A DNA stretch of 64,000 bases from Ramlibacter sp. (GCA_030695945.1 JAUYOG010000037.1:62001-126000), one strand, 5' to 3'; shown: positions 8,312-18,533, numbered from the stretch's first letter. Translations and numbers: made by a program. The notes: generated by a model not told the origin, from the sequence alone.

Positions 8312-10783
8312 ATGCCTTCTGAACCTTCTTCCGGGACGTCCTCGCGCTTCCCCGGCTCCGGCCTGACCGGCTGGAAACGCGCCCTGCTGCGCCTCGTGCT
8401 GTGGACTGTCGGCCTGTTCGCGGCCGCCACCGCCTCGCTGGCGATCATCGTCGCGGTTGCGCTGGCAGTCGCCTACCCCAACCTTCCCGACATCTCCGAG
8501 TTATCGGACTACCGGCCCAAGCTGCCGCTGCGCGTGTTCTCGGCCGAGGGCGTCCTGATCGGCGAGTACGGCGAGGAGCGCCGCAACCTCACGCCGATCG
8601 CCGACATTCCCAAGGTCATGAAGGACGCGGTGCTGGCCATCGAGGACTCCCGCTTCTATTCCCATGGCGGGGTGGACTACCGGGGGCTGCTGCGCGCCGC
8701 CCTGGCCAACCTGGGGCGGGTGAAGAGCCAGGGCGCCTCGACCATCACCATGCAGGTGGCACGCAACGTCTACCTGTCGTCCGAGAAGACGTTCACCCGC
8801 AAGCTGTATGAAGTGCTGCTCACCTTCAAGCTGGAGCACCAGCTGAGCAAGGACCAGATCCTCGAGATCTATATGAACCAGATCTTCCTGGGCAACCGGG
8901 CCTACGGCTTTGCCGCGGCATCCGATGCCTATTACGGCAAGCCGATGAAGGACCTGACCATCGCCGAGGCGGCGATGCTGGCGGGCCTGCCCAAGGCACC
9001 CTCCGCCTACAACCCCATCAGCAACCCCACCCGCGCCCGCGCGCGCCAGCTCTACATCATCGAGCGCATGGAAGCCAACGGCTTCATCGACGCCGAGGAG
9101 GCCGAAGCCGCGAAAAAGCAGGAGCTGAAGATCCGCAGCGGCGCGGACAACACGCGCGTTCACGCGGAGTACGTGGCCGAAACCGTGCGCCAGCTGGTTT
9201 ATGCGCAGTACGGCGACGAGGCCTACACGCGAGGCCTGAATGTCTTCACCACCGTGAACGCGGCCCAGCAGGATGCCGCGTACAAGGCGCTGCGCAAGGG
9301 CATCATGGACTACGAGCGGCGCCAGATCTACCGGGGCCCCGAGGAGTTCATCGAACTGCCGGCGGACGCCAAGGATGCCGATGACGCGATCGACGACGCC
9401 CTGGCCGAGCACCCCGACAACGGCGACGTGATGTCGGCCGTCGTCCTGGAGGCCAACCCCAAGAAGATCGTTGCCGTTCGCCTGAACAGCGAACGGCTGG
9501 AAATCACGGGCGAAGGCCTGCGGCCCGCCCAGTCGGGCCTGTCGGAGAAGGCGCCTCCCAAGATCCGCATCCGCCGCGGCGCCGTGATCCGCGTGGCCAG
9601 GACGCCCAAGAACACCTGGGAGATCACGCAGCTGCCCGAAGTCGAAGGCGCGTTCGTGGCGATCGATCCGCGCGACGGCGCGATCCGCGCGCTGGTCGGG
9701 GGGTTCGACTTCAACAAGAACAAGTTCAACCATGTCACCCAGGCGTGGCGCCAGCCGGGCTCGGGGTTCAAGCCCTTCATCTATTCGGCGGCCCTGGAAA
9801 AAGGCTTCACGCCCTCCACCATCGTCAACGACGCGCCGCTCTTCTTCGACGCCGGCGTGACGGGCGGCCAGCCCTGGGAGCCGAAGAACTACGACGGCAA
9901 GTTCGAGGGGCCGATACCGTTGCACACGGCGCTGGCCAAGTCCAAGAACATGGTGTCGATTCGCGTGCTGCAGGCGGTGGGCACGCAGAATGCGCAGGAC
10001 TGGATCGCGCGCTTCGGCTTCGATGCCGACAAGCACCCCCCTTACCTCACCATGGCGCTCGGCGCGGGCGCGGTGACGCCCATGCAGATGGCCACCGGCT
10101 ACGCCGTGTTCGCCAACGGCGGCTACCGCGTGAACCCGTGGCTGATCACGCGGATCACCGACCAGAAGGGCAAGACCGTGGTGGAAAGCCAGCCGCCCCT
10201 GCCCAACGAATCGGTGCGCGCCATCGACGCGCGCAACTCGTTCATCATGGCCCGCCTGCTGCAGGAAGTCGCGCGCTCCGGCACGGCCGCGCGAGCCCAG
10301 CGCGAACTCAAGCGCCCCGACCTCTACGGCAAGACCGGGACCACAAACGACTCGATCGACACCTGGTTCGCCGGTTTCCAGCCCACGATCGTGGGCATCG
10401 TCTGGATGGGTTACGACACGCCCCGCTCGCTAGGTGACCGGGAAACCGGTGGCGGCCTCTCGCTGCCGGTGTGGATCAACTTCATGGACACCGCCCTCAA
10501 GGGCGTGCCCGTGATGGAGCCGACCGCGCCCGAAGGCGTGGTCAATGTCGGCGGCGAGTGGTACTACGAGGAATACGCGCGCGGCGGCGGGGTCAGCAAC
10601 CTCGGCGGCACTTCCGTGGAGAACGGCACGGCGACACCGGCGCCCGGCATTCCCACATCGCCCGCGGCGCCACGCGCGCCCGAGGACAAGAGCCTGCTGA
10701 ATTCGGACGGCTTGCCGCCCAACCGCGCGCCCGCCGCGCCGGGGGACGAGCGAAAAAGCATCCTGGACCTGTTCCGGAACTAG
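8312..10783 (+). CDS. mrcA: Bifunctional penicillin-binding protein 1A
   Basis: A class A PBP that polymerises glycan strands and cross-links peptides in the periplasm. It has 823 residues. A cytoplasmic tail and membrane anchor (about 24-54) precede the GT51 transglycosylase domain with [15 protein letters not shown] and [12 protein letters not shown]. An OB-like insert follows, then the transpeptidase domain with catalytic serine in QPGSGFKPF (about residue 483), KSKNMVS, and KTGTT (about 672). The C-terminal 60 residues are a Pro/Ala tail. Its TAG stop shares the palindrome CTAG with the stop of cyaY on the other strand. Confidence 0.96.
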   Translation: MPSEPSSGTSSRFPGSGLTGWKRALLRLVLWTVGLFAAATASLAIIVAVALAVAYPNLPDISELSDYRPKLPLRVFSAEGVLIGEYGEERRNLTPIADIPKVMKDAVLAIEDSRFYSHGGVDYRGLLRAALANLGRVKSQGASTITMQVARNVYLSSEKTFTRKLYEVLLTFKLEHQLSKDQILEIYMNQIFLGNRAYGFAAASDAYYGKPMKDLTIAEAAMLAGLPKAPSAYNPISNPTRARARQLYIIERMEANGFIDAEEAEAAKKQELKIRSGADNTRVHAEYVAETVRQLVYAQYGDEAYTRGLNVFTTVNAAQQDAAYKALRKGIMDYERRQIYRGPEEFIELPADAKDADDAIDDALAEHPDNGDVMSAVVLEANPKKIVAVRLNSERLEITGEGLRPAQSGLSEKAPPKIRIRRGAVIRVARTPKNTWEITQLPEVEGAFVAIDPRDGAIRALVGGFDFNKNKFNHVTQAWRQPGSGFKPFIYSAALEKGFTPSTIVNDAPLFFDAGVTGGQPWEPKNYDGKFEGPIPLHTALAKSKNMVSIRVLQAVGTQNAQDWIARFGFDADKHPPYLTMALGAGAVTPMQMATGYAVFANGGYRVNPWLITRITDQKGKTVVESQPPLPNESVRAIDARNSFIMARLLQEVARSGTAARAQRELKRPDLYGKTGTTNDSIDTWFAGFQPTIVGIVWMGYDTPRSLGDRETGGGLSLPVWINFMDTALKGVPVMEPTAPEGVVNVGGEWYYEEYARGGGVSNLGGTSVENGTATPAPGIPTSPAAPRAPEDKSLLNSDGLPPNRAPAAPGDERKSILDLFRN

Positions 10784-11109
10784 AGCCCAAAAACCAGCGG
10801 CTGGCCGGCCTGCTCGCCGGCGTAGCGCGTGAGGTTCGCGAAGAACTCGCCGTTGCCCTTGGTGTCCATCCACTTTTCGCCGTCGAATTTGTAGTGGAAG
10901 CCGCCGGCCCGGGCGGCCATCCACACCTCGTGGAGCGGTTTCTGCAGGTTGACGATGATCTGGCTGCCGTTGGCGAAGATCAGCGTGACCATCCCGCCGA
11001 CCCGCTGGTTGTCGATGTCCGCATCCGTTTCGTCGTTGATGCGGTCGCAATACGCTTCGATGCGCCTCAGCAGCGCCTCGGCTCGATCCATGAATTCGGG
11101 GTCGGTCAT
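10780..11109 (-). CDS. cyaY: Frataxin-like iron protein CyaY
   Basis: A bacterial frataxin that binds iron and modulates IscS in Fe-S cluster assembly. It has 109 residues from [14 protein letters not shown]. An acidic first helix (with [16 protein letters not shown]) carries the iron-binding ridge. The beta-sheet core follows with [17 protein letters not shown] and the family block [20 protein letters not shown]. The ATG at 11107-11109 is preferred over one 30 bases upstream because it matches the family N-terminus. It lies 12 bases from the divergent lptM start. Confidence 0.93.
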   Translation of the reverse strand: MTDPEFMDRAEALLRRIEAYCDRINDETDADIDNQRVGGMVTLIFANGSQIIVNLQKPLHEVWMAARAGGFHYKFDGEKWMDTKGNGEFFANLTRYAGEQAGQPLVFGL

Positions 11110-11115
11110 TACAAT
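11110..11115 (+). promoter_or_regulatory. Candidate -10 box TACAAT for a leaderless lptM transcript
   Basis: TACAAT ends six bases before the lptM ATG (11122), so transcription would begin on or next to the start codon. No Shine-Dalgarno is visible in the 15 bases before the ATG. I see no good -35. The same arrangement recurs at other genes in the window. Confidence 0.4.
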
Positions 11116-11121
11116 TTCACC

Positions 11122-11346
11122 ATGCAGCATGTTTACCAAATTCTAGTCAGCCCACTCTCGCGGCGGCTTGTCCTTGCCGCCGGCGTGGTCGCAACGCTGG
11201 CCGCATGCGGGCAAAAGGGTCCGTTGTTCCTGCCCTCGGGAGAGGCCTCCGCCGCCAGAGCCACCCTGCCGCAGACGGTCATGCCCGCGCCCCCCACATC
11301 AGCGCCCGCCACCACCGGCACCGCTTCACCGATCCGCACGCCATGA
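11122..11346 (+). CDS. lptM: LPS translocon maturation chaperone LptM (YifL-type lipoprotein)
   Basis: A 74-residue lipoprotein. In E. coli the homologue assists oxidative maturation of LptD. The signal peptide ends [13 protein letters not shown]. The cysteine at residue 29 would be lipidated, and GQKGPLFLP is the family hallmark. The remainder is a Pro/Ala/Thr-rich disordered tail. The TGA overlaps the lysA ATG (ATGA). This lptM-lysA order is common in proteobacteria, which supports the call. Confidence 0.9.
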   Translation: MQHVYQILVSPLSRRLVLAAGVVATLAACGQKGPLFLPSGEASAARATLPQTVMPAPPTSAPATTGTASPIRTP

Positions 11347-12620
11347 CCCTGACCTCCCTGCCTGGCCATCCGCATTTCGCATACCGAGGCGACGAACTGT
11401 GCGCCGAACGCCTCCCCCTGGGCGATCTCGCCCGCGAGCACGGCACGCCCCTCTTCGTGTATTCCAAGGCGGCGATGCTGTCGGCGCTGGCCGCCTACCA
11501 GCGCGGTTTCGCCGGGCGCAAGGCGAAGATTTGCTACGCGATGAAAGCGAATTCCTCTCTCGGCATCCTGCAGGTATTCGCCCAGGCAGGCTGCGGCTTC
11601 GACATCGTGTCCGGCGGCGAGCTCGAGCGGGTGTTGGCCGCCGGCGGTGTGGCCGGGGACATCATTTTCTCCGGCGTGGGCAAGACGCGCGCCGAAATGC
11701 GCCGCGCGCTGGAAGCGGGCATCGGCTGCTTCAACGTGGAAAGCGAGGCCGAGCTGGAAGTGCTGAGCGCCGTCGCCGTGGCCGCCGGCAAGGTCGCGCC
11801 GGTCAGCATCCGCGTGAACCCTGACGTCGACCCCAAGACCCATCCGTACATCTCCACCGGCCTGAAGGGCAACAAGTTCGGCGTCGCCCACGGCCGCACG
11901 CTGGCGGCCTACCAGCGTGCGGCTGCGCTGCCCGGGCTGAAGGTGGTCGGTATCGACTGCCACATCGGCTCGCAGATCACCGACGAGGCTCCTTATCTCG
12001 ACGCGATGGACCGCATCATCGACCTGGTCGAGGCCATCGAAGCGGCGGGCATCCCGCTGCACCACATCGACTTCGGCGGTGGCCTGGGCATCAGCTACAA
12101 CGGCGACAAGCCGCCGGCCGCGGATGCGCTCTGGCACAAGTTGTTCGCGCGGCTCGACACCCGGGGCTTCGGCGACCGGCAGTTCATGATCGAGCCGGGG
12201 CGTTCGCTCATCGGCAATGCCGGCGTTTGCGTGACCGAGGTCCTCTACCTGAAGCCCGGCGAAGGCAAGAACTTCTGCATCGTCGATGCGGCGATGAACG
12301 ACCTTCCCCGCCCCGCGATGTACCAGGCCTACCACGCGATCGTTCCGGTGAAGCCGCGGCCGGGCGCGCCGCAGACCTGCGACGTCGTCGGGCCGGTGTG
12401 CGAAAGCGGCGACTGGATCGGGCGCGACCGCGCACTGGCCGTCGAGCCGGGCGACTTCATGGCGGTGATGTCGGCCGGCGCCTATTGCATGAGCATGGCC
12501 AGCAACTACAACACGCGCGGCCGCGCCGCGGAAGTGCTGGTCGAGGGCGACCGGGCCTGGCTTATCCGTGAACGGGAGAGCGCTGCGGATCAGATGCGGT
12601 CCGAGCGGCTCGCCTCCTGA
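11343..12620 (+). CDS. lysA: Diaminopimelate decarboxylase
   Basis: A PLP enzyme that converts meso-diaminopimelate to lysine. It has 425 residues. The PLP lysine lies in CYAMKAN (K68). Other family motifs are GFDIVSGGEL, HIGSQITD, GGGLGISY, the EPGRS phosphate-binding loop, and CESGDWIGRDR, which supplies the active-site Cys and Glu from the partner subunit. The ATG overlaps the lptM stop. The 3' end runs 59 bases into the convergent msrQ gene, so the two transcripts are antisense there. Confidence 0.96.
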   Translation: MTLTSLPGHPHFAYRGDELCAERLPLGDLAREHGTPLFVYSKAAMLSALAAYQRGFAGRKAKICYAMKANSSLGILQVFAQAGCGFDIVSGGELERVLAAGGVAGDIIFSGVGKTRAEMRRALEAGIGCFNVESEAELEVLSAVAVAAGKVAPVSIRVNPDVDPKTHPYISTGLKGNKFGVAHGRTLAAYQRAAALPGLKVVGIDCHIGSQITDEAPYLDAMDRIIDLVEAIEAAGIPLHHIDFGGGLGISYNGDKPPAADALWHKLFARLDTRGFGDRQFMIEPGRSLIGNAGVCVTEVLYLKPGEGKNFCIVDAAMNDLPRPAMYQAYHAIVPVKPRPGAPQTCDVVGPVCESGDWIGRDRALAVEPGDFMAVMSAGAYCMSMASNYNTRGRAAEVLVEGDRAWLIRERESAADQMRSERLAS

Positions 12621-13241
12621 CCCAGGCCTGCGCGACGCGCCATCCCAGCAGCACGGCGAGGATGGACGCATAGACGGCGACTTCCGCGAAGTTGCGCTTG
12701 CCGGCGCGCATCCAGAAGAAGTGCAGGATGCCCAGCCCGGCGATCACGTACACCAGCTTGTGGAGCATCTGCCAGCGCTTGGCCCCCAGGGCTTTCACCG
12801 CGCGATTGAACGATGTGGCGGCCAGCGGCGTCAGCAGCAGGAACGCCGTGAAGCCGACCAATATGAAGGGCCGCTTGGCGATGTCCCTGGCGATCTCGCC
12901 GAAGTCGAAGCCCATGTCGAACCCGCTGTAACTCAGGAAGTGCAGCACCACGTAGAAATAAACGAACAACCCGAGCATGCGGCGGAAACGCGCCAGCGCG
13001 GGCGTGCCGGTGATCACCCGCAGCGGGGTCACGGCAAGCGTGATGCACAGGAAGCGCAGCGTCCAGTCGCCGGTGGAACGGATCAGGTATTCGGCCGGGT
13101 TCGCCCCGAGGTTGTTCGTCGCGGCGCCGTACACGAGCCAGGCGAAGGGCAGCAGCGCGAGCGCGAACAGGATCGGCTTGGCGGCCGGGTGCAAGAACAG
13201 CGAAGCAGCGGCGGCGCGCTGCGTGGCCTTGGCCGGCAACA

Positions 13242-13242
<1 letters not shown>
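12562..13242 (-). CDS. msrQ: Heme-binding membrane subunit MsrQ
   Basis: An inner-membrane b-type cytochrome of the ferric-reductase-like family that delivers quinone-derived electrons to periplasmic MsrP. The 226 residues form about six membrane segments. Conserved histidines are in VLHFLSYSGFDMGFD, LHKLVYVIAGLGILHFFW and nearby. Its ATG overlaps the msrP stop by one base (TGATG), giving an msrP-msrQ operon. The 3' end overlaps lysA on the opposite strand by 59 bases. Confidence 0.94.
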
Positions 13243-14240
<998 letters not shown>

Positions 14241-14338
14241 GGTTCTTTCCTTGTGTCTGGCCGTAGGTCTGCGGCGCCCGGCCATTCTTACAAGATTCCA
14301 CCGGTCGCGCAGCGTTCCCTCCGCGTGACGCGACCATT

Positions 14339-14371
14339 AAAAAAGGCGGGCGCTCACCGAGCGCCCGCCTT
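14339..14371 (-). terminator. Rho-independent terminator downstream of cytochrome c4
   Basis: Perfect 11-base GC arms at 14345-14355 and 14359-14369 enclose a 3-base loop. AA/TT pairs extend the stem, and six T follow on the minus strand (14344-14339). It lies 21 bases after the stop of the minus-strand cytochrome gene and before the msrP promoter. This is the only textbook intrinsic terminator I find in the window. Confidence 0.92.
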
Positions 14372-14392
14372 GGAAATGAAAGCCGCTGTGGC

Positions 14393-15037
14393 TCAGCGCA
14401 GGCCGGCGATGTAATCCGCCACGGCGCGGATTTCGCGGTCGTTGAGCTTGGCTGCGATCTGGGCCATCTGCAGGCTGTTCTTGCGGCCGCCATCGCGGAA
14501 CGCAGTGAGCTGGGCCGACGTGTAGTCGGCGTGCTGGCCGGACAGGCGCGGGTACTGCGCGGGCACGCCGGCGCCGTTCGGGCTGTGGCAGCCGGCGCAC
14601 GCCGCCACCTGGCGGTCGGCGATGCCGCCGCGGTAGATGCGCTCGCCGAGCGTCACGAGGTCCTTGTCCTTGGCGAACCCGGGCTTGGCCTTTTGCGAGC
14701 CGGCCCAGTACGACACGTTCTTCATGTCCGCGTCGGTCAGCTGCGCCGCGAAGCCCTGCATGACGGGGCTGGTGCGCTTGCCGGCCTTGAACTCCTGCAG
14801 TTGCTTGACCAGGTATTCCGGGTGCTGTTGCGCCAGCTTGGGGTTGGCGGGCACGGCGGAATTGCCGTCGGCGCCGTGGCAGGCCGCGCAGACCGCCGTG
14901 AACTTGGCGCTGCCTTGCGTGAGGTCCGGCTTGGCCGCTGCCGGCGCGGCGGCGGCTGGCGCCGGGGCTTGTGCAAACACGGTCGCGGCGGGAACTGCCA
15001 GCAGGGCAGCCATCAACAGGGAGGCAAACGGCTTCAT
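14393..15037 (-). CDS. Diheme cytochrome c4
   Basis: A periplasmic electron carrier, typically donor to cbb3 or other terminal oxidases. It has 214 residues. A Sec signal ends about TVFAQA (24) and is followed by an Ala/Pro linker. The two CXXCH heme sites are CAACH (50-54) and CAGCH (148-152), with distal methionines in SPVMQGFA and about NSLQMAQIA. The internal symmetry of two c-type domains is typical of c4. It is a single-gene unit with its own terminator. Confidence 0.94.
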   Translation of the reverse strand: MKPFASLLMAALLAVPAATVFAQAPAPAAAAPAAAKPDLTQGSAKFTAVCAACHGADGNSAVPANPKLAQQHPEYLVKQLQEFKAGKRTSPVMQGFAAQLTDADMKNVSYWAGSQKAKPGFAKDKDLVTLGERIYRGGIADRQVAACAGCHSPNGAGVPAQYPRLSGQHADYTSAQLTAFRDGGRKNSLQMAQIAAKLNDREIRAVADYIAGLR

Positions 15038-15073
15038 ATTCGGGGAGTCGGTTTAGGGGCGCAAAACCTCGTG

Positions 15074-15083
15074 ATTCTACAAT
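15074..15083. promoter_or_regulatory. Overlapping divergent -10 boxes for cytochrome c4 and engB
   Basis: On the plus strand TACAAT occupies 15078-15083, 39 bases before the engB ATG. On the minus strand TAGAAT occupies 15079-15074, 36 bases before the cytochrome start. The two hexamers share two base pairs, so the promoters would be mutually exclusive. The -35 elements are weak. Confidence 0.35.
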
Positions 15084-15122
15084 GCCCCACTCGGGTTTCC
15101 CCGCAAACCATAAGGCACCTCC

Positions 15123-15788
15123 ATGACCCCGGCCCCGGGCCAACCCCAAGACAGCAAGACCGCAGTGGCGGCCGCCACCGGCTGGATGCACACCGCGCGC
15201 TTCCTCACGACGGCGCCCAAACTCGAATTCCTGCCCGCGGTGGAGGTGCCGGAGATCGCTTTCGTCGGCCGCTCCAACGCGGGCAAGTCGACCTGCATCA
15301 ACACCCTCACCCAGCAAAAGCGCCTTGCATTCGCGTCGAAGACTCCCGGCCGCACCCAGAGCATCAACCTGTTCGCCCTGGGCAAGCAGGGGGTGACAGA
15401 CGCCATCCTCGCCGACCTGCCCGGCTACGGTTACGCGGCCGTGCCCAAGCAGGACAAGCTGCGCTGGCAGCAGGTCATGGCCAATTACCTGGTCACGCGC
15501 GAGAACCTCAAGGCCGTGGTGCTGATGTGCGACCCGCGCCATGGCATAACGGAGCTGGACGAAATCCTGCTGGAGGTGATCCGTCCGCGCGTCGAGCAGG
15601 GCCTGAAGTTCCTGTTGCTGCTGACCAAGGCCGACAAGCTCAACCGAAGCGAGCAGGCCAAGGCGCTGTCCATCGCGCGACTGCAAGCCGGCGGCGGCGA
15701 GGTCAAACTCTTCTCCGCCCTGAAGAAGCAGGGCGTCGAGGAAACCTCGCTCCTGCTGTGGCAGTGGGCGCACCCGGACAGCGAATGA
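15123..15788 (+). CDS. engB: Ribosome biogenesis GTP-binding protein EngB (YihA/YsxC)
   Basis: An essential TRAFAC GTPase involved in large-subunit assembly. It has 221 residues. G1 is GRSNAGKS (49-56), G3 is DLPGYG (98-103), and G4 is TKAD at about 167-170. The family insert TPGRTQSINLF is also present. The divergent cytochrome c4 neighbour is the arrangement I recall from many beta- and gammaproteobacteria. The stop overlaps an ATG that opens into the repeat and hydrolase frame downstream. Confidence 0.95.
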   Translation: MTPAPGQPQDSKTAVAAATGWMHTARFLTTAPKLEFLPAVEVPEIAFVGRSNAGKSTCINTLTQQKRLAFASKTPGRTQSINLFALGKQGVTDAILADLPGYGYAAVPKQDKLRWQQVMANYLVTRENLKAVVLMCDPRHGITELDEILLEVIRPRVEQGLKFLLLLTKADKLNRSEQAKALSIARLQAGGGEVKLFSALKKQGVEETSLLLWQWAHPDSE

Positions 15789-15866
15789 GCGCCGCCGGGC
15801 CGCCCCAAGGCGCGAACGCCCCCTCGGGGGGCAGCGCAGAGGCTTCAGCCTCAAGCGTGGGGGCTA
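15789..15866. repeat. Dispersed intergenic hairpin repeat between engB and the hydrolase gene
   Basis: The segment contains two compact hairpins: five C and six G around a 2-base loop (15819-15831), and GAGGC/GCCTC around TTCA (15839-15852). GC-rich blocks ending GTGGGGGC flank them. I recognise this style of sequence from many intergenic sites in Comamonadaceae genomes; that recognition is from memory. It is translatable without stops in the frame of the hydrolase, starting from the ATG that overlaps the engB stop. Confidence 0.6.
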
Positions 15867-15871
15867 CTACT

Positions 15872-16765
15872 ATGATCGAAAACTTCCTGCAAGTCCTGCC
15901 GAACGGCATCACCCTCAGCTGCCGCGCGGCCGGCGAGCGCGGCCGGCCCGTGCTGATGTTCCTGCACGGCTTTCCGGAAGCGGCCTTCGTTTGGGACGGC
16001 ATCCTGGAGCACTTCGCACGTCCGGAAAACGGCGGCTACCGCTGCGTGGCGCCGAACCTGCGCGGGTACGAGAAGTCCACCCAGCCCACGCAGGTGAAGG
16101 ACTACCGGGCCAAGCTGCTGGTGCAGGATGTCGCGGCGCTGATCGCCCTGGAGGGCGCGCCGCTGGAATGCCTCGTGGCGCACGACTGGGGCGGGGCCGT
16201 CGCCTGGAACCTGGCCAACCAGCTGCCCCGGCTGATCAGGAAGCTTGCGATCATCAATTCGCCGCACCCCGGCACGTTCCTGCGCGAACTCAAGTCCAAC
16301 CCCCGGCAGCAGCAGGCCAGCGCGTACATGAATTTCCTGATCCGCCCGGACGCGGAGCAACTGCTGCGCGAGGACGATTACCGGCGCCTGTGGGCCTTCT
16401 TCACCAACTGGGGCGGCGCGCCCTGGCTGACCGAGGCGGTGAAGCAGCAATATCGCGAGGTGTGGGACGCGAGCCTGGAGGGCGGCTGCAATTACTACCG
16501 GGCGTCGCCCGTGCGCCCGCCCCGGCCGGAAGACCCCGGCGCGGCGGCCATCGACCTGCCGCGTGAGATGCTCACCGTGGAGGTGCCGACGTTCGTGCTC
16601 TGGGCCATGGACGACGCGGCCTTGCCGCCGGAACTGATCGATGGCCTGGGCGACTACATCCCGCATTTGCGGCTCGAGAAGGTCGAGGGCGCGAGCCACT
16701 GGATCATCCACGAGCGCCCGCAGTTCGTGGCGCAGCGCCTCGCCGATTTCCTCCGGTCGTCCTGA
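15872..16765 (+). CDS. Alpha/beta hydrolase, epoxide-hydrolase-like
   Basis: A 297-residue cytosolic alpha/beta-fold enzyme. HGFPEAAFVW (32-41) gives the oxyanion hole, and HDWGG places an aspartate nucleophile at D105, as in epoxide hydrolases and haloalkane dehalogenases. The acid is probably in WAMDDAALP and the histidine in GASHWIIHERP near residue 275. The substrate cannot be told. I chose the ATG at 15872 (MIENFLQVLPNG). An earlier ATG at 15785 would add 29 low-complexity residues encoded by the repeat. Confidence 0.82.
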   Translation: MIENFLQVLPNGITLSCRAAGERGRPVLMFLHGFPEAAFVWDGILEHFARPENGGYRCVAPNLRGYEKSTQPTQVKDYRAKLLVQDVAALIALEGAPLECLVAHDWGGAVAWNLANQLPRLIRKLAIINSPHPGTFLRELKSNPRQQQASAYMNFLIRPDAEQLLREDDYRRLWAFFTNWGGAPWLTEAVKQQYREVWDASLEGGCNYYRASPVRPPRPEDPGAAAIDLPREMLTVEVPTFVLWAMDDAALPPELIDGLGDYIPHLRLEKVEGASHWIIHERPQFVAQRLADFLRSS

Positions 16766-16767
16766 GG

Positions 16768-17631
16768 TCAGTACACGGGCCGCTCGCCGGCCGGCCGGGT
16801 CTTGAAGCGCTTGTGCACCCAGTAGTACTGCCCGGGCATCGTGTCGATGTAGTCCTGCAGGTGCCGGTTCATGCGCGCGGTGTCCGCTGCCATGTCGTCC
16901 GACGGGAAACCCGGCCAGGCGGGCCCCACCAGCACTTCATAGCCCGAGCGCGTCATGCGCGTGATCACCGGCACCACCTTGGCGCGCCCGAGCTTCGCGA
17001 AGCGCGAAAGCGAGGGCACCGTGGCGGCCTGCACCCCATAGAACGGCACGAAGATCGACTCCTCCGGCCCGAAATTCATGTCCGGCAGCAGGTACAGGGG
17101 CGCTCCCTCGCGCAGTGCGGAGACGATGGCCTTGACTCCGTCCGCGCGGCCGAACAGGCGACCGGAGCCGAACCGGCGCCGGCCCGCGAGGATCCATGCG
17201 TCCACGACCTTGTTGGCCTGGTCCGTGTAGATGGTCGTGAAGTCGCGTGGCAGTTGCTGCGTGAGCGCCGTCCATCCGGCGTCCAGTCCAACGAAGTGCG
17301 GCGCGAAGATCACGGTAGGCTGGCTCCCCCGCAGCTCATCCAGCGCGCCCGTGATCCGCAGGCGCTCGCGCACCGTCGCCGGCTTGCCGTGCCACAGCCA
17401 GCTGCGGTCCAGCCAGGCCTGCGCCACGTGGATGAAGATGCTCCGCCCGAGCGCCCGCCGTCGCCGCGCCGTCCACGCCGGGAAACACAGCTCGAGGTTG
17501 CGCTGCACCACGCGCCGCCGCGGCACCACGATGAAATAGAGCACCCGGCCGAGCAGCCAGCCCAGCGCCCGCACCCCCACCAGCGGCAGGTGCGCGAGCG
17601 CGCGCATGAACAGGACCCCGAGTTGGCTCAT
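16768..17631 (-). CDS. LpxL/LpxM-type lipid A acyltransferase (HX4D)
   Basis: An inner-membrane acyltransferase that adds a secondary acyl chain to lipid A using acyl-ACP. It has 287 residues. An N-terminal hydrophobic helix (about 15-37) precedes the catalytic HX4D motif (H112 to D117 in PHFVGLDAGW), and GAPLYLLPDMNFGPEESIFVPFYG is the family acceptor block. It is preceded by a second acyltransferase whose catalytic pair is HX4E, so the two probably act on different positions or chain lengths. The start ATG at 17629-17631 is chosen from the MSQLGVLFMRAL N-terminus. Confidence 0.88.
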   Translation of the reverse strand: MSQLGVLFMRALAHLPLVGVRALGWLLGRVLYFIVVPRRRVVQRNLELCFPAWTARRRRALGRSIFIHVAQAWLDRSWLWHGKPATVRERLRITGALDELRGSQPTVIFAPHFVGLDAGWTALTQQLPRDFTTIYTDQANKVVDAWILAGRRRFGSGRLFGRADGVKAIVSALREGAPLYLLPDMNFGPEESIFVPFYGVQAATVPSLSRFAKLGRAKVVPVITRMTRSGYEVLVGPAWPGFPSDDMAADTARMNRHLQDYIDTMPGQYYWVHKRFKTRPAGERPVY

Positions 17632-17661
17632 TAAGTAACCTCCGCACGGCGTGCTGCGGTG

Positions 17662-17695
17662 CCATGAGCCTCGGGAGCGGCCCGGCGGCTCATGG
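17662..17695 (-). repeat. Inverted repeat spanning the stop codon between the two acyltransferase genes
   Basis: Nine-base perfect arms CCATGAGCC (17662-17670) and GGCTCATGG (17687-17695) enclose a 16-base loop. The right arm contains the TGA stop of the upstream acyltransferase (17690-17692). There is no T tract, so it is unlikely to be a full terminator. It could slow ribosomes or stabilise the upstream mRNA. Confidence 0.4.
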
Positions 17696-18514
17696 GGCGA
17701 GCCCCCCCGCCGGCGCCTTGTACCGCGCGTACCCCCACAGGTACTGCTGCGGGCACTCGCGCACGAGCCGCTCCATCTGGGCATTGACCTGCGCCGCGGC
17801 GGCTTCGCTGTCGCGCGCGAGCACGCCCGGCCAGGCCCGCACGTGGACGCGGTAGCCCCGGCCCCCCGGCAGCCGCTCGCTCCACGCCAGCAGGACGGTG
17901 GCCCCGGTTTGGCGTGCGAGCCGCGCCGAGAGCGTCATCGTGTACGCGTTGCGGCCGAAGAACGGCGCCCAGACCCCCATCTGTTGCGGGGGCACCTGGT
18001 CGGGCAGCAGTCCGACCGCCTCGCCCGCCTTGAGGGCCTTGAGCATCTGCTTCACCCCGGCGAGCGTGGTGGGCGCGGTTTCCAGGTTCGCGCGGCCGCG
18101 CGCGGTTTCCACCAGCTCGCGCAGCCAGGGCTTTCGCGCCGGCCGGTACAGCACCGTGATGCGTCCAAAGCGCGCGGCATAGCCCTGGGCGGCGGCCTCG
18201 AAGCAACCGAGGTGCGGCGTGAGGAAGACGATCCCCCGGCCTTCGGCGCGCGCGGCTTCGATCAATGACGCGCCCTCCCATTCGATCGGGGGGGTCTTTC
18301 CGAACCACAGGCGCGGCGCCTCGAAAACCAGCTTGCCCGCCTCGGCCACGGCCGTGCTCACCTGCGCCAGGGCGTAGCCCGCCTGGTGCGCGTTCTCGAG
18401 GAAGCGGTGCCTGTAGGTGCCCGACGCCAGGAAAGACAGCCACCCCACCGCGGCGCCCACCGCGTGCAGGACGGGCAGCGGCAGCAGCGCTAGCACGCGA
18501 AAAAGGGTCTTCAC
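17690..18514 (-). CDS. LpxL-type lauroyl acyltransferase (HX4E)
   Basis: A lipid A biosynthesis acyltransferase of 274 residues. A hydrophobic N-terminus (about 4-30) anchors it in the inner membrane. The catalytic motif is HX4E (H101 to E106 in TPHLGCFEAA), followed by LYRPARKPWL and GLLPDQVPPQQMGVWAPFFG. The start is GTG at 18512-18514. It is divergent from metK, and the first bases of the metK promoter region overlap its upstream region. The gene pair 17690 and 16768 is separated by 58 bases. Confidence 0.88.
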   Translation of the reverse strand: MKTLFRVLALLPLPVLHAVGAAVGWLSFLASGTYRHRFLENAHQAGYALAQVSTAVAEAGKLVFEAPRLWFGKTPPIEWEGASLIEAARAEGRGIVFLTPHLGCFEAAAQGYAARFGRITVLYRPARKPWLRELVETARGRANLETAPTTLAGVKQMLKALKAGEAVGLLPDQVPPQQMGVWAPFFGRNAYTMTLSARLARQTGATVLLAWSERLPGGRGYRVHVRAWPGVLARDSEAAAAQVNAQMERLVRECPQQYLWGYARYKAPAGGLAP

Positions 18515-18521
18515 AAGCGTT

Positions 18522-18527
18522 TAGAAT
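18522..18527 (+). promoter_or_regulatory. Candidate -10 box TAGAAT for metK
   Basis: One mismatch from TATAAT. It would start transcription near 18534 and leave a leader of about 116 bases before the metK ATG. The -35 at 17-base spacing (18499-18504) is not consensus. Confidence 0.4.
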
Positions 18528-18533
18528 GGGCCG

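Noticed and set aside
8089..8448. A 119-codon minus-strand frame between pilM and mrcA
   Set aside because: It runs through the mrcA start and its promoter, shows no family resemblance, and has no clear ribosome site. I treat the region as a divergent regulatory gap.
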